11,191 nucleotides of DNA from Flavobacteriaceae bacterium (GTDB lineage Bacteria > Bacteroidota > Bacteroidia > Flavobacteriales > Flavobacteriaceae), in assembly GCA_002690085.1 (NCBI GenBank), contig NZDM01000071.1, forward strand, positions 1 to 11,191, written 5' to 3'. The notes beneath the pieces were generated by a model. The model was not told where the DNA came from and ran no database searches. It saw only the letters and a list, made by a program, of their open reading frames with translations. The first letter of the stretch is position 1. The number at the start of each line of letters is the position of its first letter. A program made the position numbers and the translations under genes. Positions 1 through 6,662 of this stretch are shown here, piece by piece.

Positions 1-362
1 GTTCCTCCAACAATAAGCGATGAAAATTCTTGTGAGTCCGAATTCATTGTCACAGTACCTGTATTGGTAAAGTCTCCTGTAGTCGTTAAAGAACCATCAC
101 TAGAAACTGTTAAGGATGCACCAGTTGCAACTGAAATAGAATTTGCAGTAGCATCTGAGCTAACAATTGGATAATTTGTAAGACCAGCAGCTATGGTTAC
201 GTCTGATGTAGAGTCAGGAATAGAGCCACCCGCCCAATTTCCGCCTTGTTCCCAAGCTGAATCAATATTTCCTGTCCAATCAGTTTTAACACCAGAGTTT
301 ATGTCTTGTGCATTTGTAAAATATATTGCCAAGCTAATGGCAACTAGTATAAAATTTTTCAT
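1..362 (-). CDS. Secreted repeat-rich surface protein, N-terminal part (cut by window edge)
   Basis: The minus strand reads open from an ATG at 362 to the window edge, giving about 120 residues. The start MKNFILVAISLAIYFTNAQ is a signal peptide with a short basic N-terminus, a hydrophobic core and cleavage probably after NA or AQ. The mature part begins with a tryptophan-rich segment (DWTGNIDSAWEQGGNW at about residues 28-43), followed by a Ser/Thr/Gly-rich stretch with beta-strand-like patterns such as TNYPIVSSDAT and TTTGDFTNTGTV. This layout is familiar from large flavobacterial exported proteins that often end in a type IX secretion sorting domain, but the C-terminus is outside the window, so that part is inference. 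No enzymatic domain is visible. A -7 element and a 21-bp repeat array lie upstream. Confidence 0.75.
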   Translation of the reverse strand, partial: MKNFILVAISLAIYFTNAQDINSGVKTDWTGNIDSAWEQGGNWAGGSIPDSTSDVTIAAGLTNYPIVSSDATANSISVATGASLTVSSDGSLTTTGDFTNTGTVTMNSDSQEFSSLIVGG

Positions 363-399
363 AATATGTAGATTAATAGTGTTTGTAAATTTGATGGGA

Positions 400-407
400 C
401 AAAATTA
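400..407 (-). promoter_or_regulatory. Bacteroidetes -7 element upstream of the secreted-protein gene
   Basis: On the minus strand this reads TAATTTTG, matching the flavobacterial -7 consensus TAnnTTTG. It lies 37 bp before the ATG at 362, giving a leader of roughly 30 nt. I see no TTG at the usual -33 distance, which would fit a promoter that needs an activator. The motif is short and occurs by chance in AT-rich DNA. Confidence 0.4.
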
Positions 408-442
408 TATCAATTTAATACTTTTGTGTTGTTTAAATTCAA

Positions 443-505
443 TTATGTAACAAGCGGTCGTATTTATGTCATGAACGGGCGTTTTTATGTAATGAGCGGG
501 AAATT
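443..505 (-). repeat. Three tandem 21-bp repeats, candidate LytTR-type operator array
   Basis: Three imperfect copies sit in exact 21-bp register at 443-463, 464-484 and 485-505. Copies 1 and 2 agree at 15 of 21 bases, copies 2 and 3 at 16 of 21. Read on the minus strand towards the secreted-protein gene, the cores are CCCGCTCATTACATAA, CCCGTTCATGACATAA and ACCGCTTGTTACATAA. The 8-base heads are separated by exactly 13 bp. This resembles the direct-repeat site of the E. coli LytTR regulator BtsR/YehT, ACC[G/A]CT[C/T]A-N13-ACC[G/A]CT[C/T]A, as I recall it. The array lies upstream of the -7 element at 400-407, where an activator would bind. The repeat is seen directly; the regulator class is inferred. 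Confidence 0.6.
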
Positions 506-637
506 TTGAGTCGATTTAAAAATTGAAATATAAAACAATTTTGTATTAAATCTTTACTTTATTTAAATAACATAAAATACTGAAAATTAGCAATTTAAAT
601 ATAAGTTATAAGGAATATCTATTGTTGTTTATTCTAT

Positions 638-2017
638 TTATCTTAGCCATTTAAAGGCTTTTTTGAGAAGTTTCAATTTATTTTTATAAGGCGCATAGCG
701 CAATGGAATATCAAGCCAATTGGCTTTGAGTGTAATGCCTTTTTTGTGCGTAAAGGTATCATAACCAAAATGCCCACGGTACGCACCAATGCCACTTTCT
801 CCGACCCCACCAAAAGGCAACCTCGGGTTTCCGAAATGAATCATGGTGTCGTTGATTGCACCACCTCCAAAACTATATTTTTGGATAAGAGAATTGCAAA
901 ACGCTTTATTTTTTGAGAAAACATAGAAACCCAATGGTTTTTCATAGGATTTCACAATAGATTCAATGTCTTTTTCAGTTTGGTAATCCAAAACAGGTAA
1001 AATTGGGCCAAATATTTCCCCTTCCATAAGCTTAGAATCCAATTTTGGATTATCTACCAATGTTGGGGCCAAATAATTATCGCTGCTGTTGCTATTGCCA
1101 CCGACGAGGATCTCAGTATCCTCTAACATGGCTGTAAGGCGTTGTAAGTTTTTTGCATTTACAATTCGGGGATAATTTGGAGAGATTTCAGGATTTTCTC
1201 CATATGCTTTGAAAATTTCTGTTTTTAAATGTTGAACAAGGTCTGCTTTAATGCGATTGTTCGCCAAAATATAATCTGGTGCAATACAGGTTTGGCCTGC
1301 ATTTAAAAATTTACCCCATACCAAGCGTTTGGCGGTTAATTTTATGTCAGCTGATTCATCAACAATACAAGGGTTTTTACCACCTAGTTCAAGCGTTACA
1401 GGCGTTAAATATACGGCTGCAGCCTTTGCTATAATTTTTCCTACAGCGACACTGCCTGTAAAAAAAATGTAATCCCATCTTTCTTTTAAAAGTGTAGTAG
1501 TTTCTGAAACGCCTCCAAGTTCAACACAAAGGTGCGCATCATCAAAAATATCTGATAAAATGGTTTTAATGATTACTGCGGTATGTGAGCTCACCTCACT
1601 TGGCTTCAAGACCACGGTGTTTCCTGCCGCAATGGCTGAAATGACTGGACTGATGGCTAGCTGAAATGGATAGTTCCAGGGCGCAATCACCAAAACAGTC
1701 CCATATGGCTCACTGTAGATGTAGTCTTTTGAGGGAAAATTAAGTTTTGAGGCACGTACCTTTTTAGGTTTAGACCATTTTGAAAGATTATTGAGTACAA
1801 TGTCTATTTCTGAAATTAGAATGCCAAATTCACTAATATAGGCTTCAAATTTTGGTTTTTTAAAATCATTGTAAAGCGCTTTGTGTATGGCGTCTTCGTT
1901 ATTAATAATACTTTCTTTGAGGCGTCTAAGCTTACCCTTAATGAAACTAATATCACGTGTTTTACCGGTTTCAAAAAAGCTTTTTTGTGACTGTATAAGT
2001 TGTTTAGGGTCTTTCAT
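638..2017 (-). CDS. NAD(P)-dependent aldehyde dehydrogenase (class 3-like)
   Basis: A 459-residue aldehyde dehydrogenase that oxidises an aldehyde to the carboxylate with NAD(P)+. Key features are visible: APWNYPF with the oxyanion Asn (N114), cofactor-binding VLKPSE (K138, E141), the FTGS turn at 186-189 followed by AVGK, the general base in LELGGKNP (E210), the nucleophile in NAGQTC (C244), and EIFGP at 334-338. The absence of a long N-terminal extension, the NPRLPFGGVGESGIGAYRG block (397-415) and a basic C-terminal tail (YKNKLKLLKKAFKWLR) place it with class 3 / fatty aldehyde dehydrogenase-like members. The actual substrate cannot be told; long-chain aldehydes are plausible for this group. 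Its ATG overlaps the stop of the upstream pseudouridine synthase by one base (TAATG), so translation is probably coupled. No clear hairpin terminator follows; 511-637 is AT-rich without recognisable features. Confidence 0.9.
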   Translation of the reverse strand: MKDPKQLIQSQKSFFETGKTRDISFIKGKLRRLKESIINNEDAIHKALYNDFKKPKFEAYISEFGILISEIDIVLNNLSKWSKPKKVRASKLNFPSKDYIYSEPYGTVLVIAPWNYPFQLAISPVISAIAAGNTVVLKPSEVSSHTAVIIKTILSDIFDDAHLCVELGGVSETTTLLKERWDYIFFTGSVAVGKIIAKAAAVYLTPVTLELGGKNPCIVDESADIKLTAKRLVWGKFLNAGQTCIAPDYILANNRIKADLVQHLKTEIFKAYGENPEISPNYPRIVNAKNLQRLTAMLEDTEILVGGNSNSSDNYLAPTLVDNPKLDSKLMEGEIFGPILPVLDYQTEKDIESIVKSYEKPLGFYVFSKNKAFCNSLIQKYSFGGGAINDTMIHFGNPRLPFGGVGESGIGAYRGHFGYDTFTHKKGITLKANWLDIPLRYAPYKNKLKLLKKAFKWLR

Positions 2018-2724
2018 TAGGCTTTTATTTTAGAACATTCGTCCCATAAAACATCTGTTGGTGGATTTGCTTCTATTTTAATCATTTTTTTTGAAATAGG
2101 ATGCGTAAATTCGATGCATTTTGCATGCAAATGAATCCCTCCGTTTTTATTGCTTCTGTCAAAACCATATTTTAAATCTCCTTTGATAGGCGAACCTATG
2201 TATGCTAATTGACTCCTAATCTGATGGGATCTCCCTGTTTCCAACACGACTTCCAAATGGGAATAGTTTTTTAATTGGTTAACTACTTCATAATGTAAAA
2301 TCGCTTTTTTACTGTCTTTAATCTCTTTTGGGTAAGCTTTGGTTGTATTTGTTTTTGGATTTTTTTTCAACCAATGAATCAAAGTATCTTTAGTTTTAAT
2401 AGGTTTGTTTTTAACAATCGCCCAGTATATCTTATAAATGCACTTTTCTTGAAACAACAGATTCATTCGCTTTAAAGCTTTGGAGGTCTTTGCAAAAACA
2501 ACGATTCCAGAGGTAGGACGGTCTAAGCGATGGGTGACCCCTAAAAACACCGCCCCAGGTTTGTTGTATTTGTGCTTTATATAGGCCTTTAAAATTTCTG
2601 AAAGCGGCTTGTCTTTTGTTTTGTCTCCTTGAACAATGTCACCAATACGTTTGTTAACAGCAATCAGGTGATTATCTTCGTAAAGTAGCTGTATGTTGGA
2701 TGCATTTGTTACAATTCGTGACAT
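2017..2724 (-). CDS. RluA-family pseudouridine synthase
   Basis: A 235-residue RluA-type enzyme that isomerises uridine to pseudouridine in RNA. The signature HRLDRPTSG (residues 65-73) contains the catalytic Asp (D68). A second conserved block, LETGRSHQIR (161-170), is followed by IGSPIKGDLKYG (176-187), as in the family. There is no N-terminal S4 RNA-binding domain: the catalytic domain starts almost at once (LLYEDNHLIAVNK), so it belongs to the short RluA/RluC-like subgroup. The target (rRNA or tRNA position) cannot be assigned from sequence. It sits 3 bp after panB and overlaps the next gene's ATG by one base, so the three genes are probably one transcript. No functional link to pantothenate synthesis is evident. 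Confidence 0.9.
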   Translation of the reverse strand: MSRIVTNASNIQLLYEDNHLIAVNKRIGDIVQGDKTKDKPLSEILKAYIKHKYNKPGAVFLGVTHRLDRPTSGIVVFAKTSKALKRMNLLFQEKCIYKIYWAIVKNKPIKTKDTLIHWLKKNPKTNTTKAYPKEIKDSKKAILHYEVVNQLKNYSHLEVVLETGRSHQIRSQLAYIGSPIKGDLKYGFDRSNKNGGIHLHAKCIEFTHPISKKMIKIEANPPTDVLWDECSKIKA

Positions 2725-2727
2725 GAA

Positions 2728-3543
2728 TCAGTATTGTTCCTCATTATTTGGAAATTCAGAAGATTTTACATCAGATACGTACTGTCTAATGGCATTGGTC
2801 ATAGAATCGAAAAGGTTCATATAGCGTCTTAAAAAACGGGGATTGAATTGATGGGTCATTCCAAGCATATCATGCAATACAAGTACTTGTCCGTCAGCCC
2901 GATTACCAGCTCCAATACCAATAACAGGAATGCGGAGTTCTTCGGCTACCTTTTCTGCTAATTTAGCCGGAATTTTTTCGAGTACTATAGCAAAACAGCC
3001 TAAACGCTCCAAAAGTTTTGCATCCTTGAGAAGTTTTTCAGCCTCTTCTTCTTCTTTAGCACGAACCGAATACGTACCAAATTTATATATGGATTGCGGG
3101 GTAAGCCCCAGGTGGCCCATAACAGGGATACCTGCATTGAGAATTTTTTTTATAGAATCTTTGATTTCTTTACCGCCTTCTAATTTAACAGCGTGGCCAC
3201 CACTTTCTTTCATGATACGTATGGCAGATCGCAAGGCTTCTTTAGAATCACTTTGATAAGTCCCAAATGGCAAATCAACTACGACTAGCGAACGTTTGAT
3301 AGCACGAACGACTGATGAGGCATGGTAAATCATTTGATCTAAGGTGATGGGAAGTGTAGTTTCATTACCAGCCATGACATTGCTAGCAGAGTCTCCAACC
3401 AAGATGACATCGATTCCAGCCCCATCCACAATCTTGGCCATGGTATAGTCATAAGCCGTAAGCATGGATATTTTTTCCCCCGAAGCTTTCATTTCGACAA
3501 GCGATTTGACGGTTACGCGTTTGTATTCTTTAGAGTTTGACAT
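2728..3543 (-). CDS. panB: 3-methyl-2-oxobutanoate hydroxymethyltransferase (ketopantoate hydroxymethyltransferase)
   Basis: PanB transfers a hydroxymethyl group from 5,10-methylenetetrahydrofolate to 2-oxoisovalerate, giving ketopantoate, the first committed step to pantothenate and CoA. Starting at the ATG at 3543 gives 271 residues, close to the family length. Visible features are MLTAYDYTMAK near residue 27, the metal ligands D51 in LVGDS and D90 in VVVDLPFG, substrate-binding K120 and E122 in VKLEGG, GHLGLTPQS (143-151), the catalytic-type E189 in IVLEKIP, and GIGAG (209-213). An upstream in-frame ATG at 3588 would add 15 hydrophobic residues (MVPFFFTIFTKIFDK) atypical of PanB, so I prefer the internal start MSNSKEYKRVT. 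It is the first gene of a three-gene minus-strand unit. No TAnnTTTG element is visible upstream; the palindrome at 3589-3605 lies between it and dnaK. Confidence 0.93.
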   Translation of the reverse strand: MSNSKEYKRVTVKSLVEMKASGEKISMLTAYDYTMAKIVDGAGIDVILVGDSASNVMAGNETTLPITLDQMIYHASSVVRAIKRSLVVVDLPFGTYQSDSKEALRSAIRIMKESGGHAVKLEGGKEIKDSIKKILNAGIPVMGHLGLTPQSIYKFGTYSVRAKEEEEAEKLLKDAKLLERLGCFAIVLEKIPAKLAEKVAEELRIPVIGIGAGNRADGQVLVLHDMLGMTHQFNPRFLRRYMNLFDSMTNAIRQYVSDVKSSEFPNNEEQY

Positions 3544-3588
3544 TTTATCAAAAATTTTTGTAAAAATAGTGAAAAAGAACGGTACCAC

Positions 3589-3605
3589 TATGACACCTTG
3601 TCATA
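3589..3605. promoter_or_regulatory. 17-bp perfect palindrome in the panB-dnaK intergenic region
   Basis: TATGACA-CCT-TGTCATA has two 7-base arms around a 3-base centre. It lies 46 bp upstream of the panB start and 11 bp upstream of the sigma-54-like -24 element of dnaK, so it could be an operator for either gene. Seven-base arms are unlikely by chance in 140 bp. The binding protein is unknown; it does not look like CIRCE (TTAGCACTC-N9-GAGTGCTAA). Confidence 0.55.
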
Positions 3606-3615
3606 TTTTCTGCCA

Positions 3616-3630
3616 TGGCACAATGATTGC
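3616..3630 (+). promoter_or_regulatory. Sigma-54-like (-24/-12) promoter of dnaK
   Basis: TGGCAC-AATGA-TTGC matches the RpoN consensus TGGCAC-N5-TTGC(A/T) at every base of both boxes, with GG (3617-3618) and GC (3629-3630) separated by the required 10 bp. Transcription would start near 3642, leaving a leader of about 38 nt before the dnaK ATG at 3680. No TAnnTTTG element for the housekeeping sigma factor is visible in this region. The match is direct; its use is inferred. Confidence 0.6.
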
Positions 3631-3679
3631 CCTATGCTAATCGAATTAAAAATTTCAAAAAAAATTAATATTAGAAATT

Positions 3680-5584
3680 ATGAGTAAAATTATAGGAATT
3701 GATCTCGGTACTACAAACTCTTGTGTATCTGTTATGGAAGGAAATGAACCTGTGGTAATTACCAATGCCGAAGGACGTAGAACAACTCCATCCGTTATCG
3801 CTTTTGTTGAAGGTGGCGAGATAAAAGTTGGCGACCCTGCCAAACGACAAGCAGTCACAAACCCTCAAAAAACGGTCTATTCTATAAAGCGCTTTATGGG
3901 AAATAAGTTTTCGGAATCTAAAAAAGAAGCCGGTCGTGTTCCTTACAAAGTTGTTAAAGGCGATAACAATACGCCTCGTGTTGACATTGATGGGCGTTTG
4001 TACACCCCACAGGAACTATCCGCGATGGTTCTTCAAAAAATGAAAAAAACCGCAGAAGAATTCTTAGATCAAGAAGTGACGGAAGCTGTGGTTACAGTTC
4101 CTGCTTACTTTAACGATGCACAACGTCAAGCGACAAAAGAAGCGGGTGAGATTGCGGGTTTAAAAGTTCGAAGAATTATCAACGAGCCTACTGCAGCAGC
4201 CCTGGCCTATGGCATGGACAAAAAAGGGAAAGACCAAACGATTGTTGTCTTTGATTTTGGAGGTGGAACGCACGATGTTTCTATTTTGGAACTTGGTGAT
4301 GGTGTTTTCGAAGTTTTAGCAACAGATGGAGATACCCACCTTGGAGGAGATGATGTCGATGAGAAAATTATTAATTGGTTGGCAGAGGAATTTAAGAAAG
4401 ATGAAAATATAGATTTGAGAGAAGATCCAATGGCACTTCAGCGTTTAAAAGAAGCTGCTGAGAAAGCCAAGATTGAGCTTTCATCCTCTTCTCAAACTGA
4501 AATCAACTTGCCATATGTAACAGCCACAGCAAGTGGACCAAAGCATTTGGTTCGAACCTTATCTCGTTCAAAATTTGAACAATTAATTGATGATTTGGTA
4601 AAAAGAACTATTAAACCATGTCAAACTGCTTTGAAAGCGGCTGGTATTTCAAAAAGTGATATTGATGAAATTATCTTGGTAGGTGGCTCTACCCGTATTC
4701 CTGCAGTTCAAGAAGCTGTTGAGAAATTTTTTGGTAAGAAACCCAACAAGGGTGTTAATCCAGATGAGGTTGTTGCTGTTGGTGCTGCCATTCAAGGTGG
4801 AGTTTTAACTGGAGATGTTAAGGATGTATTGCTATTAGATGTTACCCCTTTGTCACTTGGTATTGAAACCATGGGCAATGTGATGACAAAGTTGATTGAT
4901 GCCAATACGACCATTCCAACAAAAAAATCACAAGTTTTTTCTACAGCGGCTGACAACCAACCATCCGTAGAGATTCATGTGCTTCAAGGGGAACGCGCCA
5001 TGGCAGCGGACAACAAAACCATTGGTCGTTTTCATTTGGATGGTATCCCTCCAGCACAAAGAGGAACACCTCAGATTGAAGTTACTTTTGACATTGACGC
5101 CAATGGAATTATCAAAGTTTCTGCTACCGACAAAGCCACCAATAAGTCACAGGACATTAGAATCGAAGCTTCTTCAGGTTTAACAGAAGAAGAAATCGAG
5201 CAAATGAAGCGTGATGCAGAAGCTAATTCGGATGCAGATGCAAAAGCAAAAGAGACAGCAGACACGCTCAACAGTGCAGATGCGATGATTTTTCAAACAG
5301 AGAAGCAGCTGAGTGAATTCGGAGACAAATTATCCGACGGTAAAAAACAGCCTATAGAGGCTGCTTTGGAAGAATTAAAGAAAGCATATGAAAGCAAGGA
5401 CCTTGCAGTCATTGAACCTGCTTTAGAGAAAATCAATGAAGCATGGAAAGTGGCCAGTGAAGAAATGTATAAAGCACAACAAGGGTCTCAAGCTAATGGT
5501 GCTCCAGGCCCAGATGCTGGACCAGAGCCTGCTCAAGCTGAAGGGGACAATGTTGAAGATGTTGATTTTGAAGAAGTGAAATAA
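3680..5584 (+). CDS. dnaK: Molecular chaperone DnaK (Hsp70)
   Basis: The 634-residue Hsp70 chaperone binds unfolded segments of client proteins in an ATP-driven cycle with DnaJ and GrpE in the cytoplasm. The nucleotide-binding domain (about 1-382) shows IGIDLGTTNSCV at 5-16, catalytic K70 in YSIKRFMG, the second phosphate loop FDFGGGTHDVS (191-201) and VGGSTRIP (334-341). The hydrophobic linker DVLLLDVTP (382-390) leads to the substrate-binding domain, then the helical lid, a Gly/Pro/Ala-rich tail and the terminal DVDFEEVK. Length and order are normal. Neither dnaJ nor grpE is adjacent, so dnaK appears to be a single-gene unit. It has its own sigma-54-like promoter upstream and a strong terminator at 5603-5638. 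The Shine-Dalgarno sequence is weak, as usual in flavobacteria. Confidence 0.98.
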   Translation: MSKIIGIDLGTTNSCVSVMEGNEPVVITNAEGRRTTPSVIAFVEGGEIKVGDPAKRQAVTNPQKTVYSIKRFMGNKFSESKKEAGRVPYKVVKGDNNTPRVDIDGRLYTPQELSAMVLQKMKKTAEEFLDQEVTEAVVTVPAYFNDAQRQATKEAGEIAGLKVRRIINEPTAAALAYGMDKKGKDQTIVVFDFGGGTHDVSILELGDGVFEVLATDGDTHLGGDDVDEKIINWLAEEFKKDENIDLREDPMALQRLKEAAEKAKIELSSSSQTEINLPYVTATASGPKHLVRTLSRSKFEQLIDDLVKRTIKPCQTALKAAGISKSDIDEIILVGGSTRIPAVQEAVEKFFGKKPNKGVNPDEVVAVGAAIQGGVLTGDVKDVLLLDVTPLSLGIETMGNVMTKLIDANTTIPTKKSQVFSTAADNQPSVEIHVLQGERAMAADNKTIGRFHLDGIPPAQRGTPQIEVTFDIDANGIIKVSATDKATNKSQDIRIEASSGLTEEEIEQMKRDAEANSDADAKAKETADTLNSADAMIFQTEKQLSEFGDKLSDGKKQPIEAALEELKKAYESKDLAVIEPALEKINEAWKVASEEMYKAQQGSQANGAPGPDAGPEPAQAEGDNVEDVDFEEVK

Positions 5585-5602
5585 ATTAAAGTTATTTAAA
5601 AT

Positions 5603-5638
5603 AAAAAAGCGCAATCTTAAATGGTTGCGCTTTTTTTT
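5603..5638. terminator. Bidirectional rho-independent terminator between dnaK and blh
   Basis: AAAAAAGCGCAA (5603-5614) pairs with TTGCGCTTTTTT (5625-5636) around a 10-base loop. Eight T residues follow on the plus strand and the A run gives a T run on the minus strand. It lies 18 bp after the dnaK stop and 18 bp beyond the blh stop, so it can end both convergent transcripts. Confidence 0.9.
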
Positions 5639-5656
5639 ATGTGTCATTTTTGAAAA

Positions 5657-6544
5657 CTATATTCTTTTCTTTGAAAACATTCTAAGCATCACAATGACAT
5701 GCGGAAAAGTAACTGCTGCAATAAATGCAAAGAATAAGCTGTGAAAATGTTTTTCGTGTTTGAAAATGAGGAATAAAACAGCAATACCAACAAGTGAAAC
5801 TAGCCAATAAGGGAGTGCTGCTTTGACGTATTTTAAAATACTTTTTTTCTTTAAATCTCCGTAAATGAATGTAATCTGATCTAATAATGATGGAATGCTA
5901 TGCCAAAAAATAAAGTAGATGGTAAATCCCCAAATAAGCGAAGATGAATTAAAAATAATTCCAAAAATTAGAAGCGAAAACAATTCTCTTAACACTGATT
6001 TGATAGCAATTTGTTTTTTGTAAACTGCATATCCAGTAATTAAAAATAAGATTACAAATAGAATCTGAGTCACTTCTGAAGCATAAATATCATTGAGCTT
6101 TAATGAAGTGATTTCATATATTATTTCAATGACGGCTTCAACATTAAATAAAAAAACCAGATATAAAATCAGCAAACCATAACAAAAAAAGAAAATTTTT
6201 CGAAGCGGTAAGATAAGATTTGATAAAACCTCCTCCCAATGTTGTTCTCCAAAGTGGTAGGCACTAAACAATATGAAAAGTACTAGTGCCAATAAAGGAA
6301 TAAAATAAAAGATCAAAATCGCAGCCGTCACTACCATAAGGTAGGTTGATAGAGTTTTAAAGAAAGTTGAATTTGTTTTTTTTGAAAGTTTATCAACAAT
6401 CATAATATCATTAGATCCATGGACCATACCAAAAGTAAAAATCAAAATAAAACCTAAAAACAACTCAAAAGCCTCTGGTAAAAGTGAAGTAATCCATAAA
6501 CCCATGAAACTGGATACGATTGAAAAACTATAAATAATTTTCAT
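5657..6544 (-). CDS. blh: Beta-carotene 15,15'-dioxygenase, Brp/Blh family
   Basis: A 295-residue polytopic membrane protein of the Brp/Blh family, which cleaves beta-carotene centrally to two molecules of retinal, the chromophore of the neighbouring proteorhodopsin. The family's conserved metal-binding histidine motifs are present: GMVHGSND (H42), AYHFGEQHW (H97, H102), FWHSIPSLLDQ (H215) and FPHVIVM (H282). Many hydrophobic segments separate them, with a basic C-terminus (SKKRI). Length is typical, and the protein looks intact. It diverges from the proteorhodopsin gene with a 110-bp gap, an arrangement that allows shared control. The plant/animal-type carotenoid oxygenase fold is unrelated. 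The carotenoid synthesis genes needed to supply beta-carotene are not in the window. Confidence 0.93.
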   Translation of the reverse strand: MKIIYSFSIVSSFMGLWITSLLPEAFELFLGFILIFTFGMVHGSNDIMIVDKLSKKTNSTFFKTLSTYLMVVTAAILIFYFIPLLALVLFILFSAYHFGEQHWEEVLSNLILPLRKIFFFCYGLLILYLVFLFNVEAVIEIIYEITSLKLNDIYASEVTQILFVILFLITGYAVYKKQIAIKSVLRELFSLLIFGIIFNSSSLIWGFTIYFIFWHSIPSLLDQITFIYGDLKKKSILKYVKAALPYWLVSLVGIAVLFLIFKHEKHFHSLFFAFIAAVTFPHVIVMLRMFSKKRI

Positions 6545-6568
6545 AAAAAATTGTTAAATAGTCATGCA

Positions 6569-6576
6569 CAAAGCTA
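6569..6576 (-). promoter_or_regulatory. Candidate proximal -7 element for blh
   Basis: The minus strand reads TAGCTTTG (TAnnTTTG), 24 bp before the blh ATG at 6544, giving a short leader. No TTG is seen at the -33 distance. It competes with a second candidate at 6630-6637, and I cannot tell which is used. Confidence 0.4.
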
Positions 6577-6615
6577 AAAAAAACAGGAAATAATAATTTT
6601 ATCACTAAAAAATTA

Positions 6616-6623
6616 TATATTTG
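6616..6623 (+). promoter_or_regulatory. Bacteroidetes -7 element of the proteorhodopsin gene
   Basis: TATATTTG matches TAnnTTTG and lies 31 bp before the proteorhodopsin ATG, so the leader is about 25 nt and ends in the purine-rich AGAAAAG just before the start codon. The -33 region has only TTTT (6597-6600) rather than TTG. The last four bases of the element form the left end of the palindrome at 6620-6633. Confidence 0.6.
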
Positions 6624-6633
6624 TTTAAACAAA
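6620..6633. promoter_or_regulatory. 14-bp palindrome over the proteorhodopsin transcription start region
   Basis: TTTGTTTAAACAAA is a perfect palindrome that begins inside the plus-strand -7 element and covers the expected start site. A protein bound here would block proteorhodopsin transcription and touch the minus-strand element at 6630-6637. It is AT-rich, so chance is possible. Confidence 0.4.
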
Positions 6634-6662
6634 ACTAACAAAAATTTAGAAAAGATGACAAA
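6630..6662 (-). promoter_or_regulatory. Candidate distal blh promoter overlapping the proteorhodopsin start codon
   Basis: On the minus strand TTTG (6662-6659) is followed after 21 bp by TAGTTTTG (6637-6630), fitting the flavobacterial -33/-7 pattern better than the proximal candidate. Transcription would start near 6624, giving blh a leader of about 80 nt. It lies back to back with the proteorhodopsin promoter, so the two would compete for polymerase. Confidence 0.4.

Noticed and set aside
193..450. 85-codon plus-strand open frame
   Set aside because: It lies mostly antisense to the secreted-protein gene, has no recognisable domain, and runs through that gene's promoter. The minus-strand frame has a clear signal peptide.
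443..505. CRISPR or plasmid-type iterons as explanation of the 21-bp repeats
   Set aside because: There are no spacers of CRISPR size, the copies are only about 70-75 percent alike, and no replication gene is nearby. A regulator array upstream of a promoter fits better.
2930..3256. 108-codon plus-strand open frame inside panB
   Set aside because: Antisense shadow of a well-supported gene; composition is serine-rich from the complementary codons and no motif is visible.
3541..3588. Longer panB start (ATG at 3588)
   Set aside because: It would add 15 hydrophobic residues not seen in PanB proteins. The internal ATG at 3543 gives the normal N-terminus.
3611..3620. 10-bp palindrome TGCCATGGCA as a separate operator
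   Set aside because: Half of it is the -24 box of the sigma-54-like promoter, so the symmetry may be incidental; I did not list it separately.
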